A stretch of DNA of 64,000 bases. Origin: Flavobacteriales bacterium 33_180_T64. Its GTDB lineage: Bacteria; Bacteroidota; Bacteroidia; Flavobacteriales; Flavobacteriaceae. This document shows positions 8,272-18,038 of the stretch, piece by piece. Position 1 is the stretch's first letter. Every line of letters starts with the position of its first letter. Made by a program: the position numbers and the translations under genes. The notes under the pieces were generated by a model, which searched no databases, was not told the origin of the DNA, and saw only the letters and a program-made list of their open reading frames with translations. The DNA is taken from positions 151,717 through 215,716 of the forward strand of contig MAAQ01000022.1 in the NCBI GenBank assembly GCA_002162685.1. Direction: 5' to 3'.

Positions 8272-10269
8272 TTATTCGTTTTTAAGTTCCTCTATTAATA
8301 CTTTATAATTCTCTTGTTGCTCTAATTCAATCAATATGTTTTTAGCATATTTCGAAAAACGCCAGTTATGGTGTTTTGTAGCCTCTAAAAGACTTTTAAT
8401 CGATTCAATCTCAAAACCACCAAGTAATTTTAAATAGTTAAATGCATTCATTCTCAACTCAAAATGCTGCATAGGCAAACTATACCCTATAAGCTCACCT
8501 AAAATATCTTGTTTTTTTTCAGGCTGATATTCAACTGTGTTTAAATGCAGAGCCAGCCAGAGCAATCTCACATTATAATCATTAAACCCTATGATAGCTT
8601 TCGTTTTTTGCAAATATTTAATACGATCTTGAGGGAAATTTACCCATAAATTATATAAAGCATACTCTATCGTCAGGTAAGACTCATCATTCAGAAGCGA
8701 TTCATATTCAGCTTTTAATTCTGCGGGAACACCATCAACATATCTAGCAATCGCTTGCCTTACTTCTCTAGTATTCTGAAATGCACCAGCATCAATTCTA
8801 TTCGGTATTTGGCTAATCACTTTCACTTTAGCCTTGTCGGAAATATAAGATGATAAATACTCTTTGCATTTTGATGTATAAACCTCACAATCAACCATAA
8901 AGTATTCCTGCATGAATGTTGATTGTTTTAAACTCTTAACTATGGCATCTTCTGGTAACTTCTCATCAACCAACCAATCTAACCAAAATTGAGATAAATC
9001 TTGGCCGCTAGACTGCTCGATTTCAAACATAAAGTCGTTAGTCTCCACATTAGCAAACTGATGTTTTTCTAAATACGTTTTGACAGCCAATTTAAAAGCA
9101 CTATCTCCAACTTGCTCTCGCAACACATGTAACGCCCATGCTCCTTTTTTATAAAACGTAACACTACTTGATTTCGGATCTAATAACGATGTACTTTGTC
9201 CTGCCGATTCTTGAGCTATTAACTCTTGAGCATATTCAAATAATTGCCAATAATAATGTTTATCTCCAAAAATATCACGCTCAGCCAATAGTGCATAATA
9301 CGTTGCAAAACCCTCTTGTAACCAATGATGCTCACTAGATTTTGCTGTCACTAAATCTCCAAACCATTGATGTGCCAATTCATGCGCATTAACTGTAATA
9401 TAGTTTTTATCATTAAACGCGGTAGAATCAACTACAAAAGTGTCTGAAAAAATAGTAAGACTCGTATTCTCCATTCCCGAATACAGAAAATCCTTAACAG
9501 GAACTTGTTTATAATTCTGCCAAGGATACGGGAACTCAATTTCTTCTTCTAAAAAATCGAACATTTGCTTTGTATAACGATAAGTAGACTCTACTTTTAA
9601 AGCATCTTCTGGATAATAGTAATACTCTAGCGGAATACCACTTTCTGATAGCTCCGTTTTTTTATCATATTTACCAATAGCTAATGCTACAAGATAACTA
9701 GACATTGGGTTTTGCATGTTATAAAACCACAACGTACTATCATCTTGAACTATTTTTTCTTTAAGACTACCATTTGCTAACACTTGATAATCATTATCCG
9801 TGGCTATAGCTAAATCGAATTTTATTTTATCATTTACATCATCTATACTAGGCAACCAATGACTCGTATCTTTTCCTTGACCTTGTGTCCATACCTGATA
9901 AGAATCAACTCCTTCTATAAAATACATCGCTTTCTTTGGCTTAGATTTATAGTGTACAAACAGCTCATTACGCTTTGATGGTTTAAAACCATTTATAATC
10001 CATAACTTTTTCCCATCATTAACAAAATCAACTTCCTTTTCATTTAAATAAACAGTTTTAAAGACTAAGTCTTTTGCATCTAAATAAATAGAATCGATAT
10101 CTTTTATAATATCAAACGTATAAAGCGCTACGCCAGATATCTCATCAGACTGATTATTCCTTATATCTAACTCTACATTTATAGATTTAAAATCTACATA
10201 CATTGTTTGCTGTGCAGCAACATTTCCGAAGGCACCTAAAAAACCAACAAGTAAAAATAATCGCTTCAT
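8272..10269 (-). CDS. exported M1 family zinc aminopeptidase
   Basis: 665 residues with a signal peptide (MKRLFLLVGFLGAFGNVAAQQ). The GxMEN exopeptidase motif is at about 265-268, and the zinc site HELAH is at 296-300 with the third ligand Glu at 319 (LQEGFATYY). This is the arrangement of M1 aminopeptidases. The C-terminal part (about 480-665) is helical and shorter than the ERAP-like domain of PepN. It would trim peptides in the periplasm or at the surface. Its transcript probably continues into the patatin gene. Confidence 0.94.
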   Translation of the reverse strand: MKRLFLLVGFLGAFGNVAAQQTMYVDFKSINVELDIRNNQSDEISGVALYTFDIIKDIDSIYLDAKDLVFKTVYLNEKEVDFVNDGKKLWIINGFKPSKRNELFVHYKSKPKKAMYFIEGVDSYQVWTQGQGKDTSHWLPSIDDVNDKIKFDLAIATDNDYQVLANGSLKEKIVQDDSTLWFYNMQNPMSSYLVALAIGKYDKKTELSESGIPLEYYYYPEDALKVESTYRYTKQMFDFLEEEIEFPYPWQNYKQVPVKDFLYSGMENTSLTIFSDTFVVDSTAFNDKNYITVNAHELAHQWFGDLVTAKSSEHHWLQEGFATYYALLAERDIFGDKHYYWQLFEYAQELIAQESAGQSTSLLDPKSSSVTFYKKGAWALHVLREQVGDSAFKLAVKTYLEKHQFANVETNDFMFEIEQSSGQDLSQFWLDWLVDEKLPEDAIVKSLKQSTFMQEYFMVDCEVYTSKCKEYLSSYISDKAKVKVISQIPNRIDAGAFQNTREVRQAIARYVDGVPAELKAEYESLLNDESYLTIEYALYNLWVNFPQDRIKYLQKTKAIIGFNDYNVRLLWLALHLNTVEYQPEKKQDILGELIGYSLPMQHFELRMNAFNYLKLLGGFEIESIKSLLEATKHHNWRFSKYAKNILIELEQQENYKVLIEELKNE

Positions 10270-10298
10270 AGATATACTATAGCAAAGGTGAGACCATT

Positions 10299-12002
10299 CT
10301 ATTCAGTTACAACAGGTTTATTTATTGGTGAATTACTTTTAACAACTACAAAAGTTGATGTCGCATAAAATGAGTCCCCATTCAGACCATCATTAGTCCA
10401 ACCATTTTCATATTCGTACTCAAAATCAAACATACTTCCTGCCATAGAGGTTCCAAATTGATCTATACGAACAGGAACCACCATTCCTGGACACCATCCA
10501 GCTCTATCTGGTTGCCAATTTCCAGGGGCTTGATTACTTACCGGATTTGAAGCACATCCTAAAGGCCCCAAATCATGCTGAAACATGTTTGCGCCATTAA
10601 TTTTGACATCATGAGTTCTATAACACCATTCTGCACAAGGTCTTCCATCTCCATCATTAGGCGTCGCGTGTCCCCAACCAGAAATTATAGTTCTTAAATG
10701 TGTACTTTCTGTATTAGCAGGTACTGAAACGGTTTTATTTAAGTCAAAAGCATGATCAACACCGTAAGGTACACCTGAGCTTGACCAATCATCATAAGCG
10801 ATAACACGTGATATTCCATAATATAGATAGTCTGGAACCCCTTCAATATAGTCGAAATCTACAGTAACCTCATAACCTCTATCATTCCAACACTCTGTTC
10901 TAATTCTTAATTCTGTTGAACCAGTTAACATTGATTTAAAATCAGTTACATCAAACTCAAAACCACGATCTAATTGACTATTATCATTCCAGTAAGGTGT
11001 TATGTAACGACCTAATTCATATAATTCACCCGAATCATTATCTCTCACTTTCACATTAGCATACACATCCCATTCATCACAACCACCAGAAGGACAAGTC
11101 AATTTAACATACATCTTTATAGTTTCTATATTAGTTAAATCATCATGCAAATTAAATACTTGAGTAGATGATTGGTTAAAACTCCCTCCAAAAGCTAATC
11201 GCTCCTGATTAAATGTAACATAATTATGAACAATTGCTAAGCCTACACCAGACAAAGCTATTTCGATAGTTTGAGCACCAGTGCTAGCTAAACTTAAAGT
11301 TCCTGAGATATTTCCAATAACCGAAGGTGTAAACCTTAAAAATACAGTGACTTGCTCATTAACAGAAACCAAAGGAATTTGAACTGTATTAGCAAATGCT
11401 ATTCCATCTAATGATATTTCAAAACCTTCTGTAGCACTTAAATCTATTTCGCTCGTTAAATTACTTCCATTTACAAAAAGGGAAGATACAGAAGATTGGC
11501 CTGAAACCTCCGTGTCCTCAAAATCAAATGCTGTCGTATTAACGTCTATTATTGGCGCTATACTTAAGCCAATTCCACTCAAACTCAATGTTTTTGTTAC
11601 CGCAGAATCGCTTTGCAACGACACTTCTCCAGAAATAACGCCTATAGCACTAGCTGAGGGTGAAAAACGTACATAAAATGTTTGATTAGCTGCATTAGCA
11701 ATATCCATACTAATAGTCAATTGATTTGAAAAATTTGCATCATCTAAAGATACTTGAAAATTATCTGAAACTGAAATGGATAAACTTGACACCAAATCAT
11801 CTCCTTTCACTTCTATACTTTGCGAAGCTGAGTTACTAAAAACATTAACTTCCCCAAAAGCACTTATTGTACCTGTAATTAAAATGTTGGACGATGTTGA
11901 GTCTTCCCCAGAATCATCATCACTACTACAATTGACAATAAACAATAAACTTAAAAGGACAACAAGAACACCAATCCCTTTTTTAAAAAATGTGATTTTC
12001 AT
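10299..12002 (-). CDS. surface lipoprotein peptide-N-glycosidase F (PNGase F) with two N-terminal HYDIN-like domains
   Basis: 567 residues from the ATG at 12002; an earlier in-frame ATG at 12065 would bury the signal peptide, so I reject it. A lipobox ends in Cys25 (LLFIVNC) followed by the acidic stretch SSDDDSGED, the type of signal that sends lipoproteins to the outer surface in Bacteroidota. Two HYDIN/choice-of-anchor-D-like domains follow (about 40-147 and 149-256). Residues 260-567 align along their length with Elizabethkingia PNGase F, which releases N-glycans from Asn. The catalytic residues correspond to Asp312 (CDEWDVYANV), Glu370 (RTECW) and Glu458 (CAEWCYRTH); the spacings of 58 and 88 equal those of D60, E118 and E206 in the known enzyme. 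Confidence 0.95.
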   Translation of the reverse strand: MKITFFKKGIGVLVVLLSLLFIVNCSSDDDSGEDSTSSNILITGTISAFGEVNVFSNSASQSIEVKGDDLVSSLSISVSDNFQVSLDDANFSNQLTISMDIANAANQTFYVRFSPSASAIGVISGEVSLQSDSAVTKTLSLSGIGLSIAPIIDVNTTAFDFEDTEVSGQSSVSSLFVNGSNLTSEIDLSATEGFEISLDGIAFANTVQIPLVSVNEQVTVFLRFTPSVIGNISGTLSLASTGAQTIEIALSGVGLAIVHNYVTFNQERLAFGGSFNQSSTQVFNLHDDLTNIETIKMYVKLTCPSGGCDEWDVYANVKVRDNDSGELYELGRYITPYWNDNSQLDRGFEFDVTDFKSMLTGSTELRIRTECWNDRGYEVTVDFDYIEGVPDYLYYGISRVIAYDDWSSSGVPYGVDHAFDLNKTVSVPANTESTHLRTIISGWGHATPNDGDGRPCAEWCYRTHDVKINGANMFQHDLGPLGCASNPVSNQAPGNWQPDRAGWCPGMVVPVRIDQFGTSMAGSMFDFEYEYENGWTNDGLNGDSFYATSTFVVVKSNSPINKPVVTE

Positions 12003-12104
12003 AACTTTTGTATAATTTTCTACAATGTATAAATTATAATAATCGTAAAAAAACAAAACGGACAATTATAGCCCCATTTGCATGCGGTATTATTATAAAA
12101 CAAA

Positions 12105-12129
12105 AAAAGCCGAGTATTACTCGGCTTTT
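12105..12129 (-). terminator. intrinsic terminator of the endonuclease gene
   Basis: AAAAGCCGAG / CTCGGCTTTT stem with a 5-nt loop; on the minus strand it is followed by a run of seven T (A run at 12102-12108). It lies 18 bp after the endonuclease stop and separates it from the PNGase F gene. Confidence 0.85.
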
Positions 12130-12146
12130 CCTCTTATTTTAAAAAA

Positions 12147-15100
12147 TTACTTCTTTATAAATCGCTTAGAAATAATATCCTCCCCATCTGTAAATTTAAT
12201 AATATACACTCCAGGTTTCAATGCACTAACATCTAGTTTCCTTCTACCTAAATCTGCCTTTGCAATTTCCCTTCCTAACAAATTAAAAATACTGTAAGAC
12301 TGATAATCCTTATCTATTTCAACAGTTAATGTAGAACTAACCGGATTAGGATATAACTTTACAACCAATGATTGATCCAACTCAAAACCAGTATCTAATG
12401 CTGATACAAATTCAATAGTTTCAGTTAATGAATTCCCATTATATCGCGCCGAACTTCCATTTGCATTTCCTGTAATAACAACTTCATCAACATAAATTTG
12501 ATCTGCATTAGCTGAAGCGTCACATTGTATTCTGAATTTTGAATTATTTGCAAAATTAAAAGCTAAAGCATCTACTGATATAGAAACTGTATAGAAACCA
12601 TTATTTTCAAAATCAGTTCCTCTAGCATAATTACCTATATCTAACCACGAACTTCCGTCAAAAAACTTAACAAAGAAATCTTCTCCGTTTTCCATACTGT
12701 ATGAATAAAAATAAAACTCAATATCAACCGAATCATAAGATGTTAAATCAAAATCTTCTGAAGTCATTGATGAAGATGTTCCTGAATTATCCCTCAGTCT
12801 AATCGAATAAGACCCTTCGTGAGATCTAGACCCAGAATATCTGGCACAATCTCCTCCGCCATCTGTCCAATTATCTAAACCTGATTCAAAATAGCCTTCA
12901 TGAAGTATTACTGAAGAAGCGCCTTGGCTTCCACCATCAATAGCATGGGTTCCTAAATCACCAAACGTATCCGAAGCATACTCATCCCATTCTACGACAT
13001 TATATGTTACTGATGGACTACTAACAGATGACTTTCTTCTTAAAGTTGTATTTGCTGCAAAATTAGAAGACCCATTATTAAACACTCCAACAACATCTAT
13101 CAATACGCCATTTTTAAACAATCCTACTGGATCATTACCATTAAAAGTCATTGCGTTTGCTGCTGTTGCAATATCTGCCGTATTTAAAACCGTTGCAGAT
13201 GCCGAACTATGAGAAATAACAAAAACAGCACCATTATTTATAGTACCTGACAAAACCAACGCTGTATCCCACGAAGATCCTCCATTTGTGTTTCTTCTTA
13301 AATCGTATTGCGACAAATCAATAGAAGTTCCTGTAAAGTTAGCGATTTCAATAGCCTTATTATATGATGACCCTTCAACATATTCTGAGATAAACAACTC
13401 AGAAGATGTTCCTCCAGAACCAGAACTCAATGTTATTCCTACTGCCGTATCACTAACTAAAGACAAATTCCCAGCTGCATCATTAGCAAATACTGTAAAT
13501 GTATATGATGTATCAGATAGTAATCCTGACGCTGTATACGAAACACTACTTGGTGAACCAATTAATACACCGTCTTGATATACTTCATAACCTATCACAC
13601 CTACATTATCTACAGAAGCTATCCATGACAAATCTAAACTACTAATTGTTTCATTTGAAACGACTAAACTTGATGGCACAGTTGGAGCTGTTAAATCTAT
13701 AGTTGTTCCATTAACAATAATGCTATTATCTGAAACATTTCCTGCCGCATCATTAGCATTAATTCGAATAGAATATGTTGCATTAACAACAAGACCATTT
13801 ACTTGTATAGATGTATTAGAAGTTGATGAATTTAATACATCATCCACATATACATCATAGCCTACTACACCAATATTATCTGTAGACGCATCCCAAGATA
13901 CATCTATAGTGGTTTCTGTTTCATTAGATATAACCACATTAACAACAGTCGAAGGAGGAGTTACATCCAAACCAGAACCTCCGCCATCAATAACATGAAT
14001 ACCTAAATCCTCAAATGCATCTGAAGCATACACATCCCATTCTGCAACATTATATATTGCCGACGGATCACTAACAGACGACTTTCTTCTTAATGTTGTA
14101 TTTGCAGCAAAACTTGAAGACCCATTATTAAATACTCCAACAACATCTACCAATACACCGTTTTTAAATAATCCTACAGGATCATTTCCATTAAAAGTCA
14201 TTGCGCTTGCTGCTGTTGCAATATCTGCTGTATTTAAAACCACTGGAGCTGCCGAACTATGAGAAATCACAAAAACATCACCATTAAGTATTGAGCCAGA
14301 CAAAACCAACGGTGTATCCCACGAAGATCCTCCATTAGTATTTCTTCTTAAATCGTACTGCGACAAATCAACAGATATCCCTGTAAAATTAGCAATTTCA
14401 ATAGCTTTATTATAAGATGAACCTTCAACATATTCAGAGATAAACAATTCTGAAGATGTTCCTCCAGATCCAGAACTCAATGTTGTTCCGACTGCTGTAT
14501 TACTAACTAAAGATAAATTTCCTGCTGCATCTTTTGCAAATACAGTATATACATATGTTGTATCAGATATTAACCCTAATACCGTATATGAAGTATTACT
14601 TGACGAACCTGTAAATACACCATCTTGATATACATCATAACCCACTACACCTACATTATCAGAAGAAGCCGCCCAAGACAAACCAATACTATTACTTGTT
14701 TCATTTGAAACAGCTAAACTCGATGGCGCTGTTGGAGACTCCGTATCTGTAGGCATCGAACCAAACTTATCCTCCGCTTGTGGTCCGCCCCAAATTTGAG
14801 TAGCAAACGCTGGGTTATCAATAAAAGGATTCCTATTCCCTTGTAAACCTTCTAGTATAGGATTCCTTTGCTCTTCAAAAGCAGAAACCGGATCTTCAGC
14901 ATTCCAATCTAAAAATAAATCAATCATATCCGAATCTATAGCAACCGAATTACCTTCTCCTACATTAACTGGCAAACACTGACTTCCGTATCTCAAATAC
15001 ATATACATCATCATACGAGCAACATCACCTTTCCACTCATCCCCAGGATACCAAAATGCTCCTACAATAGAGGCATCTCCACTACCATCAGTAAATTTTC

Positions 15101-15539
15101 TATTATTACGAGTTGAATTAAACTGCGTATCACATGGCCTTAAATGATGCGCATCTGAACCAGGACCAGACGTTCCCAAATTTGGGTTCCCTAAAGATTT
15201 TGGGTAAACATGCTCTCTATTCCAATCACCAACACTACCACCATTTTGATTTACGCCACGTGTTCTATCAGTTTTAGCCTCTCCATCATTATCATTATAA
15301 CCATAAACTAATAAAACCTTAGAACTATCATTTGGATCTAAATCGGTTTGCTTAAGTGCATCCCATACGCCTGGTGTATAAACTAAAAAATTAGTGTGCG
15401 TTGCGATAATCTTAACCGCTAGCTCATCTTTTAAAGATAAATCTGAAAGCGATAAATTAACATCGTTGTAATACGACGGAATTTGTGATAATCCCAATAA
15501 GGGAATAAAAAAAATCAGATAAAATAAAATTTTCCTCAT
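12147..15539 (-). CDS. secreted T9SS multidomain endonuclease I (FN3 and lamin-tail domains)
   Basis: 1,130 residues from the ATG at 15539; the longer frame to 15704 would put 55 non-signal residues before the signal peptide (MRKILFYLIFFIPLLGLSQ), so I reject it. The endonuclease I/NucM domain covers about 30-255, with the HNH-like EHVYPKS (His110), SDAHHLRP and FNSTRNNRKF. Then come FN3 (about 265-355), a lamin-tail domain LTD (about 365-500), two FN3 (about 525-705), a second LTD (about 715-860), a jelly-roll-like domain (about 880-1030) and a T9SS type A sorting tail (YPNPVSSTLTVEI). It should degrade extracellular DNA/RNA. The FN3-LTD block is internally duplicated. Confidence 0.93.
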   Translation of the reverse strand: MRKILFYLIFFIPLLGLSQIPSYYNDVNLSLSDLSLKDELAVKIIATHTNFLVYTPGVWDALKQTDLDPNDSSKVLLVYGYNDNDGEAKTDRTRGVNQNGGSVGDWNREHVYPKSLGNPNLGTSGPGSDAHHLRPCDTQFNSTRNNRKFTDGSGDASIVGAFWYPGDEWKGDVARMMMYMYLRYGSQCLPVNVGEGNSVAIDSDMIDLFLDWNAEDPVSAFEEQRNPILEGLQGNRNPFIDNPAFATQIWGGPQAEDKFGSMPTDTESPTAPSSLAVSNETSNSIGLSWAASSDNVGVVGYDVYQDGVFTGSSSNTSYTVLGLISDTTYVYTVFAKDAAGNLSLVSNTAVGTTLSSGSGGTSSELFISEYVEGSSYNKAIEIANFTGISVDLSQYDLRRNTNGGSSWDTPLVLSGSILNGDVFVISHSSAAPVVLNTADIATAASAMTFNGNDPVGLFKNGVLVDVVGVFNNGSSSFAANTTLRRKSSVSDPSAIYNVAEWDVYASDAFEDLGIHVIDGGGSGLDVTPPSTVVNVVISNETETTIDVSWDASTDNIGVVGYDVYVDDVLNSSTSNTSIQVNGLVVNATYSIRINANDAAGNVSDNSIIVNGTTIDLTAPTVPSSLVVSNETISSLDLSWIASVDNVGVIGYEVYQDGVLIGSPSSVSYTASGLLSDTSYTFTVFANDAAGNLSLVSDTAVGITLSSGSGGTSSELFISEYVEGSSYNKAIEIANFTGTSIDLSQYDLRRNTNGGSSWDTALVLSGTINNGAVFVISHSSASATVLNTADIATAANAMTFNGNDPVGLFKNGVLIDVVGVFNNGSSNFAANTTLRRKSSVSSPSVTYNVVEWDEYASDTFGDLGTHAIDGGSQGASSVILHEGYFESGLDNWTDGGGDCARYSGSRSHEGSYSIRLRDNSGTSSSMTSEDFDLTSYDSVDIEFYFYSYSMENGEDFFVKFFDGSSWLDIGNYARGTDFENNGFYTVSISVDALAFNFANNSKFRIQCDASANADQIYVDEVVITGNANGSSARYNGNSLTETIEFVSALDTGFELDQSLVVKLYPNPVSSTLTVEIDKDYQSYSIFNLLGREIAKADLGRRKLDVSALKPGVYIIKFTDGEDIISKRFIKK
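12931..13690 (-). repeat. internal duplication in endonuclease gene, copy 1 (LTD2-FN3)
   Basis: This stretch is closely similar to 13981-14740 at a constant offset of 1,050 bp; matching anchors are seen at 12931/13981, 13380/14430 and 13651/14701. It encodes the second lamin-tail domain and the preceding FN3 domain. Confidence 0.85.
13981..14740 (-). repeat. internal duplication in endonuclease gene, copy 2 (LTD1-FN3)
   Basis: Partner of 12931-13690. It encodes the first lamin-tail domain and the first FN3 domain, with the shared peptides FISEYVEGSSYNKAIEIANF in both copies. Confidence 0.85.
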
Positions 15540-15866
15540 AATTATTGTTTTTAAAAAGTTAATATTCAAACATTTTAAATTTACAGAATACAAAACCTTT
15601 TTTGTTGCGGAAAAACCGCAAACTTGATGCGGAAAAACCGTAAGCAAAAAATTCACCCCCTCACCAAATAAATCATAAATAACTGACTTATAGAATATTA
15701 GCAATTACATTTATCAAATCAATACAAAAACAAAAAAAAGACACCCATCATCTATTACTATTTTTGACATCTAAATAAAAAACGAAAAAGCTTTAAAAAA
15801 AATTATCGCGAATCACAACCAACTTATCAAACAAAAAATCAAATAATAAATCTATATTAGCTTTCT
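15540..15866. other. divergent intergenic region between endonuclease and recG
   Basis: 327 bp without a gene. The half near the endonuclease holds the paired direct repeats at 15606-15640. The half near recG is very A-rich (15720-15850) with no clear TAnnTTTG box that I could identify. No RNA gene or terminator is visible. Confidence 0.6.
15606..15640. promoter_or_regulatory. two direct repeats at 22-bp spacing, candidate operator
   Basis: The 13-mer TGCGGAAAAACCG occurs at 15606-15618 and again, unchanged, at 15628-15640. Each copy contains the inverted half-sites CGG-N5-CCG; the first extends to TTGCGG-N5-CCGCAA. Start-to-start distance is 22 bp, about two helical turns. The site lies 67-101 bp upstream of the endonuclease ATG, where an activator would bind. 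The regulator is unknown; the geometry resembles LytTR sites. Confidence 0.55.
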
Positions 15867-17969
15867 ATGAGCGTCAATCTTCAAACCCCTATTGATTACC
15901 TTAAAGGTGTTGGTCCAAACCGAGCAGACTTATTACGCTCTGAGCTAGGCATTCAAACCTATCAGGACCTGATTAACCTCTTTCCAAACCGTTACTTAGA
16001 CCGAACGAAATACTACAAAATAAGCGGACTTCAACGCAACAGTTCGGAAGTTCAAATCTCAGGTAAGATTATTGGTTTTAAAGAAATCACTCAAAAAAGA
16101 GGCAAACGTTTAGTTGGAACATTTCAAGATGACACAGGAAAAATAGAATTGGTTTGGTTTCGCGGACAAAAGTGGATACGCGACAGCATAAAGCTCAATA
16201 CACCATATGTTATCTTCGGAAAAATTAATTGGTTCAATGGTGTTTTCAATATGCCACACCCAGAACTAGAATTATTAAGCGAACATAAACAAAATTTGCG
16301 ATCATCCATGCAGGCTGTTTACCCTTCAACTGAAAAATTGTCTAACAAAGGCATCACTAATCGCGTGATGAGTAAAATCATGCAAAGTTTATTTTTAGAA
16401 ACTAATGGACGTTTCTCTGAAACGCTTTCTGAAAATCAAATTTCTGAACTTAAATTACTCTCAAAAAGCGATGCACTCTTTAACATACATTTTCCGAAAA
16501 ACCAAGAGCTATTATCTCGTTCAGAATTTAGACTAAAATTTGAAGAATTATTTTACATTCAATTGCAATTAATTCTCAAAAACCTTATTCATAAATCAAA
16601 AATAAAAGGCTTTCCATTTGAATCGGTCGGCAACTATTTTAACACCTTTTACAAAAACCATTTACCCTTTGAATTAACCAATGCTCAAAAACGTGTTTTA
16701 AAAGAAATCAGACAAGATTTAGGTAGCAATGCACAAATGAATCGATTACTGCAAGGGGATGTAGGATCTGGAAAAACCATTGTAGCCTTCATGTCAATGT
16801 TAATGGCACTTGACAATGGTTTCCAAGCTTGTTTAATGGCGCCTACTGAAATTTTGTCAGTACAACACTATTCAGGATTAATTGAGCTATCTAATGAATT
16901 GAATATCAACATTAAGCTACTAACAGGTTCAAGTATTACTTTAGAAAGACGAAAAATTCATGAATCGTTAGAAAATGGCGAATTACACATCTTAATTGGC
17001 ACGCATGCATTACTTGAAGACAAGGTTAAATTTAAGAATTTAGGGCTTGCAATAATAGACGAACAACACCGATTTGGAGTTGCGCAACGATCAAAATTAT
17101 GGAAAAAAAACACTGTTCCTCCGCACATTCTAGTAATGACTGCAACGCCAATTCCGAGAACTTTAGCAATGTCTGTTTATGGTGATTTAGACATCTCAAT
17201 TATCGACGAATTACCACCAGGAAGGCAAGCTATAAAAACAGTTCATAGATATGATAAAAACCGGCTCAGAGTCATGCGTTTTATGCGTGATGAAATTGAA
17301 AAAGGCAGGCAAATTTATATCGTATATCCGCTCATTCAAGAAAGCTCAGCTTTAGACTATAAAGACTTAATGGATGGCTACGAAAGTATTGTGAGAGAAT
17401 TTCCGCAGCCAAATTATCAGATTTCAATTGTTCATGGTAAAATGAAACCTGCCGATAAAGATTATGAAATGCAGCGTTTTGTAAAAGGAGAAACTCAAAT
17501 CATGGTTGCGACTACTGTTATTGAAGTTGGTGTTAACGTACCTAATGCTTCAGTAATGATTATTGAGAGCTCTGAACGCTTTGGATTATCCCAATTACAT
17601 CAATTAAGAGGACGCGTTGGTCGTGGAGCTGAACAAAGCTACTGCATCTTAATGACTGGACATAAATTGAGCCAAGACAGCAAGGTACGCCTAGAAACAA
17701 TGACAAGAACCAGTGATGGTTTTGAAATCGCTGAAGTTGATTTAAGACTACGTGGACCAGGAGATATTATGGGAACCCAACAAAGCGGTGTTTTAAATCT
17801 TAAAATCGCTGATATTATTAAAGATAAAGACATTTTAGAAAGCGCTCGTTTTTATGCAAAACATGTATTAAGCAGCGACCCTTCTTTAAGTTTTCCTGAA
17901 CATAAAGTTATATTAAACACTTATCGTCAGCTTGGTAAATACAAGAATATCTGGAATTATATTTCTTAA
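15867..17969 (+). CDS. recG: ATP-dependent DNA helicase RecG
   Basis: 700 residues, normal RecG length. RecG remodels stalled replication forks and Holliday junctions. The N-terminal wedge begins with the typical PIDYLKGVGPNRADLL, followed by the OB fold. Helicase motifs are Walker A GDVGSGKT, the DEQHRFGVAQR box (motif II), TATPIPRTLAM, and the C-terminal TTVIEVGVNVPNA and QLRGRVGRG (motif VI). The TRG-like C-terminal region is present. The gene stands alone, divergent from the endonuclease. Confidence 0.97.
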   Translation: MSVNLQTPIDYLKGVGPNRADLLRSELGIQTYQDLINLFPNRYLDRTKYYKISGLQRNSSEVQISGKIIGFKEITQKRGKRLVGTFQDDTGKIELVWFRGQKWIRDSIKLNTPYVIFGKINWFNGVFNMPHPELELLSEHKQNLRSSMQAVYPSTEKLSNKGITNRVMSKIMQSLFLETNGRFSETLSENQISELKLLSKSDALFNIHFPKNQELLSRSEFRLKFEELFYIQLQLILKNLIHKSKIKGFPFESVGNYFNTFYKNHLPFELTNAQKRVLKEIRQDLGSNAQMNRLLQGDVGSGKTIVAFMSMLMALDNGFQACLMAPTEILSVQHYSGLIELSNELNINIKLLTGSSITLERRKIHESLENGELHILIGTHALLEDKVKFKNLGLAIIDEQHRFGVAQRSKLWKKNTVPPHILVMTATPIPRTLAMSVYGDLDISIIDELPPGRQAIKTVHRYDKNRLRVMRFMRDEIEKGRQIYIVYPLIQESSALDYKDLMDGYESIVREFPQPNYQISIVHGKMKPADKDYEMQRFVKGETQIMVATTVIEVGVNVPNASVMIIESSERFGLSQLHQLRGRVGRGAEQSYCILMTGHKLSQDSKVRLETMTRTSDGFEIAEVDLRLRGPGDIMGTQQSGVLNLKIADIIKDKDILESARFYAKHVLSSDPSLSFPEHKVILNTYRQLGKYKNIWNYIS

Positions 17970-17980
17970 TCATAAAAAAA

Positions 17981-18000
17981 GCCCAATCTTTTGATTGAGC
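17981..18000 (-). terminator. terminator downstream of the DUF2911/TPR gene
   Basis: GCcCAATC-TTTT-GATTGaGC hairpin between two converging genes. On the minus strand it is followed by a run of seven T (A run at 17974-17980), so it mainly serves the minus-strand gene ending at 18039. Confidence 0.75.
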
Positions 18001-18038
18001 TTAAAACCACTGAACGTTTTTAATTAATTGATGAATAT

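Noticed and set aside
12003..12065. Longer N-terminus of the PNGase F gene (ATG at 12065)
   Set aside because: It would put 21 polar/aromatic residues in front of a good lipoprotein signal peptide; the ATG at 12002 fits.
15540..15704. Longer N-terminus of the endonuclease gene
   Set aside because: The extra 55 residues run across the direct-repeat operator and precede a complete signal peptide.
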